Below the pieces are notes generated by a model. The model saw nothing but the letters and a program-made list of their open reading frames with translations, searched no databases and had not been told where the DNA came from. A stretch of DNA of 7,763 nt from JBEKCP01 sp050014815 (GTDB taxonomy: Bacteria; Planctomycetota; Planctomycetia; Pirellulales; Thermoguttaceae), in NCBI GenBank assembly GCA_050014815.1, contig JBEKCP010000280.1:1-7763 (forward strand), given 5' to 3'. The translations under genes were made by a program, and so were the position numbers. The first letter of the stretch is position 1. Each line of letters begins with the position of its first letter. This document shows, one piece after another, positions 1 to 5,484 of this stretch.

Positions 1-279
1 GCCCTTGGTCAACACCAGTGCGGAGGACGACGCCTCATCGGCCTTCAGCCCGCCGGCAACCGAGCGGCGGCTGACTCCGCCGGCCAGCACGAGGGTGTCG
101 CCGATCTGGCCGGCGGCCCAGCCGACCCGCTGTTGGGGGATTGCGGGCAGGCTGTCCAGTCGCAGGATGCCCGGCGGGTACTTCGGCGCCGGCTCTTGAT
201 CGGCCGCGCGGGCCGGGCCGCAGAGCATTGCCGCCGATGAGACGGCCAGAGTAAGGACCAACGCGAAACGGGATTTCAT
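1..279 (-). CDS. Exported protein, 5' part only; possible Kelch/NanM-like beta-propeller
   Basis: Only the first 93 codons are in the window and the frame is still open at base 1. The ATG at 279 has an AGGGAG Shine-Dalgarno sequence (286-291) six bases upstream. The N-terminus is a clear Sec signal peptide: MKSR, a hydrophobic stretch at about residues 5-20, then GPARA followed by AD, so cleavage is expected near residue 25-26. Cys20 is not in a good lipobox. The mature start contains a leucine/proline segment (LDSLPAIPQQ) followed by GWAAGQIGDTLVLAGG. That resembles the first blade of Kelch-type propellers such as the sialate mutarotase NanM, where a hydrophobic strand ends in a double glycine. 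This family call is tentative because only one putative blade is visible. The gene lies 152 bases downstream of the GH94 gene, separated by a large inverted repeat, so it may be in the same operon or expressed independently. The export signal and start are well supported. Confidence 0.6.
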   Translation of the reverse strand, partial: MKSRFALVLTLAVSSAAMLCGPARAADQEPAPKYPPGILRLDSLPAIPQQRVGWAAGQIGDTLVLAGGVSRRSVAGGLKADEASSSALVLTKG

Positions 280-301
280 GGAAAACTCCCTGGGGACGGC
301 T

Positions 302-378
302 GTGTGCCACTGCTTGCTTGCAAGCAGTGAATTCGCCACCGGAAGCACAGCACTGCTTGCAAGCAAGCAGTGGCACAC
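302..378. repeat. Paired palindrome (BIME/REP-like) with perfect 28-bp arms
   Basis: Bases 302-329 are the exact reverse complement of 351-378, with a 21-base spacer at 330-350. Each arm is also an internal hairpin: CACTGCTTG and CAAGCAGTG separated by CTTG. The element can therefore fold as two small hairpins or one long stem. It fills most of the gap between the GH94 gene and the exported-protein gene. There is no T-run next to it, so a classical Rho-independent terminator is not supported. It could still stabilise the upstream mRNA or partly uncouple expression of the last gene. The architecture matches REP/BIME-type elements, and I recall similar GTGCCACTGC-type repeats from planctomycete genomes. 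Family membership is inference. Confidence 0.85.
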
Positions 379-431
379 TCATTTTGCTAAACGCCTTAAT
401 GAAAAGGGCAACAGGAAAACTACGAAACGAT

Positions 432-2729
432 TCACGGTACCGTCACCTCGACCTGGTGGCGGCTGCCTTCCGGCTGGGGCGGAATGAGGTTGTCGGCCAG
501 CGGGCGGCCGTCGAGCACGACCACCGTCCGGCGGGCGCCGCGGCGGCGCCGGATGCGGATGTCGAACTCGGCGCCTCGCCATTTCCGCCAGACCTTCGCT
601 TCCTTCCACGCCCGCGGCAACTGGGGGTCGATCCGCAGGCCGCTCAACTCGCCGCGGACGCCCAGCAGCATGGCGATCGCCGTGCGGTAGTACCAGGCGC
701 TCGTGCCGGTGTTTGGGGCGTGGCTGCTGCGGCCGGCGGTGGCGCCGGCGGGCGTGCCGCGGAAATAATTCGGCACGTACAGCGGCACCTGGCCCGACCG
801 CTCGATCGGGTTCGCCTTCGTGCCCGGCAGCAGGTTGCGCAAGACGCGGAAGGCCTCCTCGGCCCGGCGTGCGTGGAAGAGGGCGAAGGCGTAGAACGTG
901 GCCGCGTGGCAGTAGACCGAGCCGTTCTCGCCCGTGCCCGGCGCCTTCTGCGTGATCTTGCCGATGTCTTCCCGCATGCCGGAGAACGCGGGGGCGAGCG
1001 TCATCGGGCCGCAGGGAGTGGCCAGGCGCCGGCGGACGGCGGCCATCGACGCGCGGAGCCGCTCTCCGGTGGCGGCCCCGCAGAGGATGGCCCAGCTCTG
1101 GGCGTTCAGGAAGATTCGGCCCTCGGCGTCCTTGGCAGTGCCGAACCAGCGGCCGTCGTCGGTGGTGCCGCGGGCGTACCAGCGGCCCTTCCACGCAAGC
1201 TCGTTGATCGCGCGGCGGCAGGCGTCGGCCTGCGTGCGATACCTCTTGGCCTGGCGCGGCAGGCCGCGATGCCCGGCCACCTCGGCCCAGTTGTCCAGCG
1301 CGAAGGCCAATGCCTCGGTCAGCCAAACGGATTCACCGCGGCCCTTGTATCCCGCCATGTTCAAGGGATCGTCCCAGTCGCCTTCGCCCAGCCGGCACAG
1401 CCCGCGCCGCGTGCGGTCCCGGAGCGACCACTCCAGGGCCCGGCTGATATGCTCGAAGAGGGGCGCCGGCTGCGGGTCGTCGGCAAAGGGAACGGCCATG
1501 TCCAGGATGCCGAAATCGCCCGTCTCGGACAGGTAGAACGAGACCGCCATCGCGCCCCAGACCGTGCTGTCGCGGTGCGGGATGGCGCCGATGGGGATCA
1601 TCTCGACGTCCGTGGCCAGCCGCAGCCCGTGCGGAATCCAGCCGTCGGCGTTCTGCTGGGCGAAGATCTCCGGCAGCCAGCGGCGGGCGTCGCCGGGGTT
1701 GGTGTAGACGGCGCCCATGGCATCCTGGATGGCGTTCCGGGCCTGGGGGCAGAAGGTCATCCGCATGGTCCGGCCGATCAAGAGGGCCCGGCGCGATTGC
1801 CAGTGGTTGATGTAGTGGTCGAACTCGGCGTCGGGGGTCTCGATGCGCACGGTGGGGGCATGCTCCCGGAGGAATTGCTCGGCCTGGTCGTAGGCCCGCT
1901 CGATGCCGCCCGGAGACAAATATCTCTCGCGGAGCCGGAGCGCCTCGGCGCGGCCGGAGGCCGGGCCGAAGACGAAGCGGACGGCGGCCGACCGGCCCGG
2001 ACCAAGCTTCCGGCAGAACTGGAAGACCGCGGCGCTGGGCTCGTGGCACGCCCGGCCGCCGGAGAGCCGCCCGGCCGCCAGCCCGGCCGGCGCGTGCAGT
2101 CCCCGGCCGCCCAGAAAGTCGTTCAGGTTGGTCTCGTAGGCGTCCGGCTTCGTGTCGGCCGCCGCAAACACCTCGTTCTTCAGCCCGCGGAGCCGGTAGT
2201 AATCCTGCCAGCGAACGTAGTAGGGAAAATACGAATGGATCATCCCCTGGAGTTCTTCGTCATAGCTGGCCTGATGGGCCAACAGGCCGATGCTGCCGAC
2301 GGGCAGGAAGCTGTAGAGCGAGACGGCGCGGGCGGTGGCGCCGCGGTTGGCGACCTCGACCGACCAGAGTTCGACGGTCTCGTCTCGCGGCACGACCAGC
2401 CGCAGCGAGACCTCGATCCCGCCGCGGGCCGTCCGCCAGCGGACGTCGGAGCGGCCGATGGAGAACTCGAACTCCTCCGGCTCGGCCTGGACCGGGTCGT
2501 AGGGGGCCGACCAGAACTTGCCCGTCGCGTCGTCGCGGACGTAGAAGCACCGCAGGGCGTCGGAGTACCGCGTCGGGTTCGGCTGGAGGAACCAGGCGTC
2601 GCAGCGGCCCCGCTGGTCGATCCGCAGATACATGCGGTCGTTCCAGAGATCGGCGTCGGCGCGGTCCAAGCGGCGGACGTCGCGGACGACATACCGCAGA
2701 CCATCGTCGGTGAAACCGTCGTCTAGCAT
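432..2729 (-). CDS. GH94-type glycoside phosphorylase (cellobiose/chitobiose phosphorylase-like)
   Basis: This 765-residue cytoplasmic enzyme has no signal peptide and is close to the usual GH94 length of about 800. GH94 enzymes cleave beta-linked disaccharides with inorganic phosphate, with inversion, to give a sugar 1-phosphate. The N-terminal beta-sandwich spans about residues 1-280 and the (alpha/alpha)6 barrel about 300-700. Family signatures are GEGDWDDPLNMAG (448-460), followed by GRGESVWL (464-471), ENGSVYCHAATF (601-612) and NTGTSAWYY (673-681). By comparison with characterised GH94 enzymes, Asp454 is the likely general acid, and His608, Thr674 and Gly675 the likely phosphate-site residues. 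Arg331 and Asp336 (RNAIQD) match the RDxNQD segment. The usual DWND is DWDD here. The ATG at 2729 has GGAG eight bases upstream and overlaps the end of the oxidoreductase gene by 7 bases (ATGCTAG), indicating translational coupling. The frame is open back to 2882, but those extra 51 residues lie inside the upstream gene and do not look like GH94. The substrate is unknown. Confidence 0.88.
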   Translation of the reverse strand: MLDDGFTDDGLRYVVRDVRRLDRADADLWNDRMYLRIDQRGRCDAWFLQPNPTRYSDALRCFYVRDDATGKFWSAPYDPVQAEPEEFEFSIGRSDVRWRTARGGIEVSLRLVVPRDETVELWSVEVANRGATARAVSLYSFLPVGSIGLLAHQASYDEELQGMIHSYFPYYVRWQDYYRLRGLKNEVFAAADTKPDAYETNLNDFLGGRGLHAPAGLAAGRLSGGRACHEPSAAVFQFCRKLGPGRSAAVRFVFGPASGRAEALRLRERYLSPGGIERAYDQAEQFLREHAPTVRIETPDAEFDHYINHWQSRRALLIGRTMRMTFCPQARNAIQDAMGAVYTNPGDARRWLPEIFAQQNADGWIPHGLRLATDVEMIPIGAIPHRDSTVWGAMAVSFYLSETGDFGILDMAVPFADDPQPAPLFEHISRALEWSLRDRTRRGLCRLGEGDWDDPLNMAGYKGRGESVWLTEALAFALDNWAEVAGHRGLPRQAKRYRTQADACRRAINELAWKGRWYARGTTDDGRWFGTAKDAEGRIFLNAQSWAILCGAATGERLRASMAAVRRRLATPCGPMTLAPAFSGMREDIGKITQKAPGTGENGSVYCHAATFYAFALFHARRAEEAFRVLRNLLPGTKANPIERSGQVPLYVPNYFRGTPAGATAGRSSHAPNTGTSAWYYRTAIAMLLGVRGELSGLRIDPQLPRAWKEAKVWRKWRGAEFDIRIRRRRGARRTVVVLDGRPLADNLIPPQPEGSRHQVEVTVP

Positions 2730-3772
2730 TGCACCGGCTCCGTGCGGCCGCTCTTCTCGGCCCGGGCCATGGCCTCGACGATCCGCAGACCGGCGACCAT
2801 TTCGTCGGGCGTGGCCCGGTCGGGGAAAGACTCGCCCCGCAGGGCGCGGTAGAAGATGTCCCACTGGTAGCGGCCGCTGCACTTCTCGATCGGATGCGCG
2901 GCGGTCTCGGTGAGGGCCAGGTTCCTGGCCCGGCCCGACGGACGGAAGAGGGTCAGTTCGACGTCGTCGGTGTCGTCGTCGGCCACGGTGGAGCGGCGCC
3001 GGATCGTGCCGTTCTCAAAGCTCAGGAGCATGGTCTGCCGGTAGGCCTGCCCGTCCTGGACGCAGAACGAGGCGGATACGGCGGCCAGCGCGCCCCCGGC
3101 GAAACGGATCGAGAGCAAGGCGTTGTCGGGCGTCGGCCGGCCAGTCAGGAGCCGCGAGTGCGCAACCTGGACCGACTCCCCCTGCCCAAAAAACGGCACG
3201 AGGTCGTTGATCGCGTAGATGCCGAGCCGGAAGATGGGGGCGGCCGGGCAGCAATCCGGGTCGTCGTACCACGACCCGTCGGCCTTCTCCGCGTAGCGGC
3301 ACGAGGCGGCGACCTGGGCGCTGACGGCCCGCCCCAGGTCGTATTGCCGCCGCCAATCGGCGATCTGCCGCAGGTCGGCCGTCAGGACGGGGACGGGCGA
3401 GTTCAGGTGTACCGTCCGGCCGAGCCGCTGGGCCTCGGTGAGCACGGCCAGGGCCGCCGCCGCGCTCCGCTCCAGCGGTTTGGTGGTCATGACGTCCCTG
3501 CCCGCCGTGATGATCTTGCGGATCTGCTCGGCCCGGCCGGCGGGACCGGTGAACAGGCCGACGGCCCGGATGTCGGGGTCGGCCAGCAGGTCGTCCACGC
3601 TGTAGTAGACCTTCGTGCCGTAGCGCGCCGCGGCCTCGTCGGCCTTCACCCGGTTGCGCTGGCAAACGGCGGCCAGCCGGAAGTGGGCATGCGCCGGTCC
3701 CTGCAAGATCTGCTTCTCGATGACGTGCCGGCCGAAACCCAGGCCGACGATGCCGAGGTTGATCTTGTCCAT
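2723..3772 (-). CDS. Gfo/Idh/MocA-family NAD(P)-dependent sugar oxidoreductase
   Basis: This is a 349-residue protein, the usual length for the family, which oxidises or reduces sugars and sugar derivatives with NAD(P). An N-terminal Rossmann fold begins at once: LGIVGLGFGR (6-15) is the GxGxxx dinucleotide loop. TTKPLE (96-101) occupies the place of the family's EKP motif and keeps Lys98-Pro99. The C-terminal alpha/beta domain (about 125-349) contains FRLGIYAIND (181-190). There Tyr186 replaces the histidine of most family members, as in the glucose-fructose oxidoreductase-like branch with GIYxIN. The ATG at 3772 was chosen because the Rossmann strand starts four residues later and a purine-rich GGAAGGG lies 11 bases upstream. 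The frame stays open back to 4168, but that stretch has no family similarity and runs into the preceding gene. A TATACT at 3816-3821 could be a -10 box without a good -35. The stop overlaps the GH94 start, so the two are co-translated. There is no Tat signal, so the enzyme is cytoplasmic. Confidence 0.9.
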   Translation of the reverse strand: MDKINLGIVGLGFGRHVIEKQILQGPAHAHFRLAAVCQRNRVKADEAAARYGTKVYYSVDDLLADPDIRAVGLFTGPAGRAEQIRKIITAGRDVMTTKPLERSAAAALAVLTEAQRLGRTVHLNSPVPVLTADLRQIADWRRQYDLGRAVSAQVAASCRYAEKADGSWYDDPDCCPAAPIFRLGIYAINDLVPFFGQGESVQVAHSRLLTGRPTPDNALLSIRFAGGALAAVSASFCVQDGQAYRQTMLLSFENGTIRRRSTVADDDTDDVELTLFRPSGRARNLALTETAAHPIEKCSGRYQWDIFYRALRGESFPDRATPDEMVAGLRIVEAMARAEKSGRTEPVQC

Positions 3773-4004
3773 CGCAGCGACCGCCCTTCCCCCGATCGAG
3801 CCTCCAAAAAGGACCAGTATACCTCCAACGATACTGCCCCGAAAGTGGGCGGGGAACAAATTGATCATCGAGGGCGGCAACCATCTGGGGCGGTTGGAAT
3901 TCGACCCGGCGGAATCCGCGGCCGACATCAGCCTGCGGATCAGCACTCCGGCGCCGAAGAGGCGTTGAGCCGGGAAACGAGATCGGCCCTTCCCGCGGCA
4001 ACGG
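3773..4004. other. Intergenic gap with a coding-like plus-strand tail
   Basis: This gap separates the DapA/NanA-family gene from the oxidoreductase gene, both on the minus strand. On the plus strand, codons from about 3856 to a TGA at 3966-3968 read KLIIEGGNHLGRLEFDP and on to STPAPKRR. Third positions there are strongly G or C, and the hydrophobic-polar alternation looks strand-like, as in a real protein C-terminus. No convincing start or upstream domain joins it within the gap. It may be a remnant of a converging gene or chance open frame in GC-rich DNA. On the minus strand, the only promoter-like element is TATACT at 3816-3821. Confidence 0.3.
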
Positions 4005-5018
4005 TCAAATGGCGCCCCGCTCGCGCAATTGCTGCACCACGGCCGCCGCAATCTGGCGGATGCGGTCCTGCTCCGGGTTGCCGGTCCGCGGAGGACAACC
4101 CTGCCGCGGCGGATCGACGAAGCCGAACTCGGCCAGGATGCACTGCAGCACGTTCTGCAACGCGGCAAAATCGACCTTTTGCCGGTCGCTCTTCGGCTGG
4201 CGGCTGGCGCCCACGCGGAAGCCGCGCAGCTCGACCGCCGCGCGGAACCCCTCCGGAAAATCGGCCGAATACAGCATCGCGTCGAACAGTTCCAGCATGC
4301 GATACTGCGCGCGCATCGCCTCGTCGAGCTGTCCTGCGCGGGTCAGATCATATATCTTCCGGGTCAGCTCGGGCACCACGCCGCTGGTGGCGTTCGTGCC
4401 GCCGTCGCAGCCGATCAGCAGCATCGGCACCAGCACGGCCTCCCAGCCGGTGAGGAAGGTGAAGTCGGGCCGCACCGGCCGCACGGCCGCGATCAAACGC
4501 ATCATGAAGGCCAGGTCGCCCGACGAGTCCTTGATGCCCAGAATCCGCGGGAACTCGGCCAGCCGGCGAACGGTCGGCACGTCGATCGGGCTGGCGAACA
4601 TGGGAATGTTGTACAACGTCACGTCGATCGGACTGCAAAGCGCGATCTCGCGGAAGTAGGCGTAGACGGCCTCCGGGCCGAGCCGGTAGTAGAACGGAGA
4701 GACGACGGCCACGGCCCGGGCGCCGTAACCGGCGTAGACCTCGCAGGCCTGCAGGGTCTCGCGGACGTTGGCCTCCGCCGCCCCGGCCAGCACCGGCACC
4801 CGCCCGGCCGCCTGCTCGCAGACGATCTTCACGATCCGCCGCCGTTCTTCGGGCGTGAATCGCGTGAACTCGCCCGTCGAGCCGTTCGGATACAGGCCGT
4901 GAACGCCGCTGGCGATCAGCCAATCAACGTAGCGCCGCAACTCGGGCTCGTTGATCCGGCCGTCGTCCAGGAGCGGGACCACGTTGGGAGTGAAGATGCC
5001 TTGTAGTTTGCCACTCAT
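4005..5018 (-). CDS. DapA/NanA-family Schiff-base aldolase or dehydratase
   Basis: This 337-residue cytoplasmic (beta/alpha)8-barrel enzyme belongs to the dihydrodipicolinate synthase/N-acetylneuraminate lyase family, which forms a lysine Schiff base with a 2-oxo acid. Visible signatures are GSTGEF (46-51, the 2-oxo-acid carboxylate loop), SPFYY (107-111), LYNIP (135-139, catalytic Tyr136) and GIKDSSGD (161-168, Schiff-base Lys163). GSTGE and the SPFYY/YNIP pair look closer to NanA and keto-deoxy-sugar-acid aldolases than to biosynthetic DapA, and DapA's substrate-binding arginine after YNxP is absent (YNIPMFASPID). So a catabolic role on a sugar acid is more likely than lysine synthesis. Most family members are about 290-310 residues. 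This one has roughly 35-40 extra C-terminal residues (DPPRQGCPPRTG, then a predicted helix). The ATG at 5018 has AGGCAGG (5026-5032) seven bases upstream, and homology starts directly (KLQGIFTPNVVPL). It is probably the first full gene of the cluster. Confidence 0.9.
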   Translation of the reverse strand: MSGKLQGIFTPNVVPLLDDGRINEPELRRYVDWLIASGVHGLYPNGSTGEFTRFTPEERRRIVKIVCEQAAGRVPVLAGAAEANVRETLQACEVYAGYGARAVAVVSPFYYRLGPEAVYAYFREIALCSPIDVTLYNIPMFASPIDVPTVRRLAEFPRILGIKDSSGDLAFMMRLIAAVRPVRPDFTFLTGWEAVLVPMLLIGCDGGTNATSGVVPELTRKIYDLTRAGQLDEAMRAQYRMLELFDAMLYSADFPEGFRAAVELRGFRVGASRQPKSDRQKVDFAALQNVLQCILAEFGFVDPPRQGCPPRTGNPEQDRIRQIAAAVVQQLRERGAI

Positions 5019-5075
5019 GCTGAAACCTGCCTATCAAACATAGGACATTACCGGGCGCGGAGCGGCAAAATCGGC

Positions 5076-5123
5076 TCACGCGAGGCCCCGGATCGCGGCT
5101 CGCACGAATTGACGGCGGTGCAT
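5076..5123 (-). CDS. Possible 15-residue leader ORF or truncated Tat-signal remnant
   Basis: An ATG at 5123 is preceded by a near-ideal Shine-Dalgarno AAGGAGA (5132-5138), eight bases away, better than that of any neighbouring gene. It encodes MHRRQFVRAAIRGLA and then TGA. The twin arginine followed by QF and an alanine-rich run resembles the start of a Tat signal (RRxF), as many planctomycete exported proteins have, but it stops before a hydrophobic core is complete. The aldolase ATG follows 57 bases after the stop. It could be a translated leader peptide of the operon, the stump of a gene lost by deletion, or coincidence. There is no direct evidence of expression. Confidence 0.35.
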   Translation of the reverse strand: MHRRQFVRAAIRGLA

Positions 5124-5148
5124 GAAGACGATCTCCTTGAAGTCCACT

Positions 5149-5178
5149 ATTCTACCTTCTCCCTCGCCGCGATTGCAA
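5149..5178 (-). promoter_or_regulatory. Candidate sigma70-type promoter for the catabolic cluster
   Basis: Read on the minus strand, TTGCAA (5173-5178) and TAGAAT (5149-5154) are separated by 18 bases. They match the -35 consensus at four of six positions and the -10 consensus at five of six. A transcript would begin near 5142, just upstream of the AAGGAGA at 5132-5138 and the mini-ORF at 5123, and would continue into the aldolase gene at 5018. The regular order of promoter, ribosome site and ATG is what makes it attractive. Short consensus matches also arise by chance, so this remains a prediction. Confidence 0.4.
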
Positions 5179-5200
5179 CGATCAGGGCAAGCGCGGGTGG

Positions 5201-5235
5201 CCCCGGTAGCTCCGCTATCGGGGTGCCGTCAGGCA
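5201..5235. repeat. Two adjacent small hairpins
   Basis: CCCCGGTAG (5201-5209) and CTATCGGGG (5215-5223) pair over nine positions, one of them a G-T wobble, around a five-base loop. TGCC (5224-5227) and GGCA (5232-5235) form a second short stem directly after it. They lie between the candidate promoter and the paired palindrome. They are probably part of the same repeat-rich island rather than a terminator, since no T-run follows on either strand. Confidence 0.5.
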
Positions 5236-5260
5236 CAAGAGGCATGAGCGCCTTTCATTG

Positions 5261-5318
5261 TTGTGGTGCAGGCGTCTCGCCTGCCCGGGAAAATGCAGGC
5301 GGGACGCCTGCACCACAA
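5261..5318. repeat. Paired palindrome (BIME/REP-like) with 24-bp arms
   Basis: Bases 5261-5284 are the reverse complement of 5295-5318, apart from one position (5277 against 5302), around a 10-base spacer. Each arm is itself a hairpin: GCAGGCG and CGCCTGC with a three-base loop (5268-5284 and 5295-5311). The single mismatch would be a G-U wobble in a plus-strand RNA but an A-C clash in a minus-strand RNA. I recognise the GCAGGCGGGACGCCTGC core as the type that yields spurious AGGTPAP peptides in predicted proteins of planctomycetes and related bacteria, meaning a high-copy dispersed repeat. The copy number is recollection and not measured here. Confidence 0.85.
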
Positions 5319-5376
5319 GGGAAGATTACACAAGTTATTCTCTAACGGGCCCTGAGGAAAAGACTCGGGAGAAACT

Positions 5377-5413
5377 GACGTGCATGCACGTCGGCAGTTC
5401 GGCGGCAGTTCGG
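5377..5413. repeat. 16-bp perfect palindrome abutting an 11-bp tandem repeat
   Basis: GACGTGCATGCACGTC (5377-5392) is a perfect palindrome. The word CGGCAGTTCGG follows twice in tandem (5392-5402 and 5403-5413), and then GGGACAGGATAC. It lies about 70-110 bases past the stop of the pentapeptide-protein gene. It could be an operator-like site, a weak hairpin of stem six and loop four, or part of a dispersed repeat. No T-run is seen, so a terminator is not claimed. Confidence 0.6.
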
Positions 5414-5484
5414 GGGACAGGATACAGAATTATTGAAACGCTCAATGAGTTACGTATGCTGGCCCCGGAACCCCCCTCAGAGTC

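Larger units (their letters stand above)
5019..5484. other. 466-base gap rich in palindromes, with a candidate promoter region
   Basis: This stretch lies between the pentapeptide-protein gene and the aldolase gene, both read leftward. In transcription order it holds a 16-bp palindrome with an 11-bp tandem repeat (5377-5413), a paired palindrome (5261-5318), two small hairpins (5201-5235), a sigma70-like promoter (5149-5178) and a 15-codon mini-ORF (5076-5123). No substantial gene is convincing. The plus-strand open frame across 5109-5345 is made of repeat DNA; its translated segment ENAGGTPAPQG comes from the paired palindrome. No canonical hairpin-plus-T-run terminator follows the pentapeptide gene. 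Confidence 0.7.

Noticed and set aside
302..378. Rho-independent terminator after the GH94 gene
   Set aside because: The stem is strong but there is no T-run on the 3' side in either direction, and the symmetrical paired-palindrome design fits a REP/BIME element better.
318..2726. Very long plus-strand open frame opposite the GH94 gene, 802 codons
   Set aside because: It is antisense to a gene with clear GH94 motifs. Its product is rich in Arg, Ala, Gly and Pro with no recognisable domain, as expected from the mirror frame of GC-rich coding DNA.
2730..2882. N-terminal extension of the GH94 protein by 51 residues
   Set aside because: The extra part is read out of frame within the oxidoreductase gene and has no GH94 similarity. 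The ATG at 2729 has a ribosome site and homology begins there.
3773..4168. Upstream extension of the oxidoreductase, including a hydrophobic stretch before Met
   Set aside because: The Rossmann strand starts right after the ATG at 3772. The hydrophobic stretch has no twin arginine or cleavage site, and the extension overlaps the aldolase gene.
2729..4453. Long plus-strand open frame opposite the oxidoreductase and aldolase genes
   Set aside because: Both minus-strand genes show catalytic motifs. The plus product has no domain-like pattern and crosses two unrelated genes and a gap.
4005..5018. Biosynthetic dihydrodipicolinate synthase (dapA)
   Set aside because: The GSTGE loop is NanA-like, the arginine that follows YNxP in DapA is missing, and the gene sits with sugar enzymes. 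A catabolic keto-acid enzyme is more likely.
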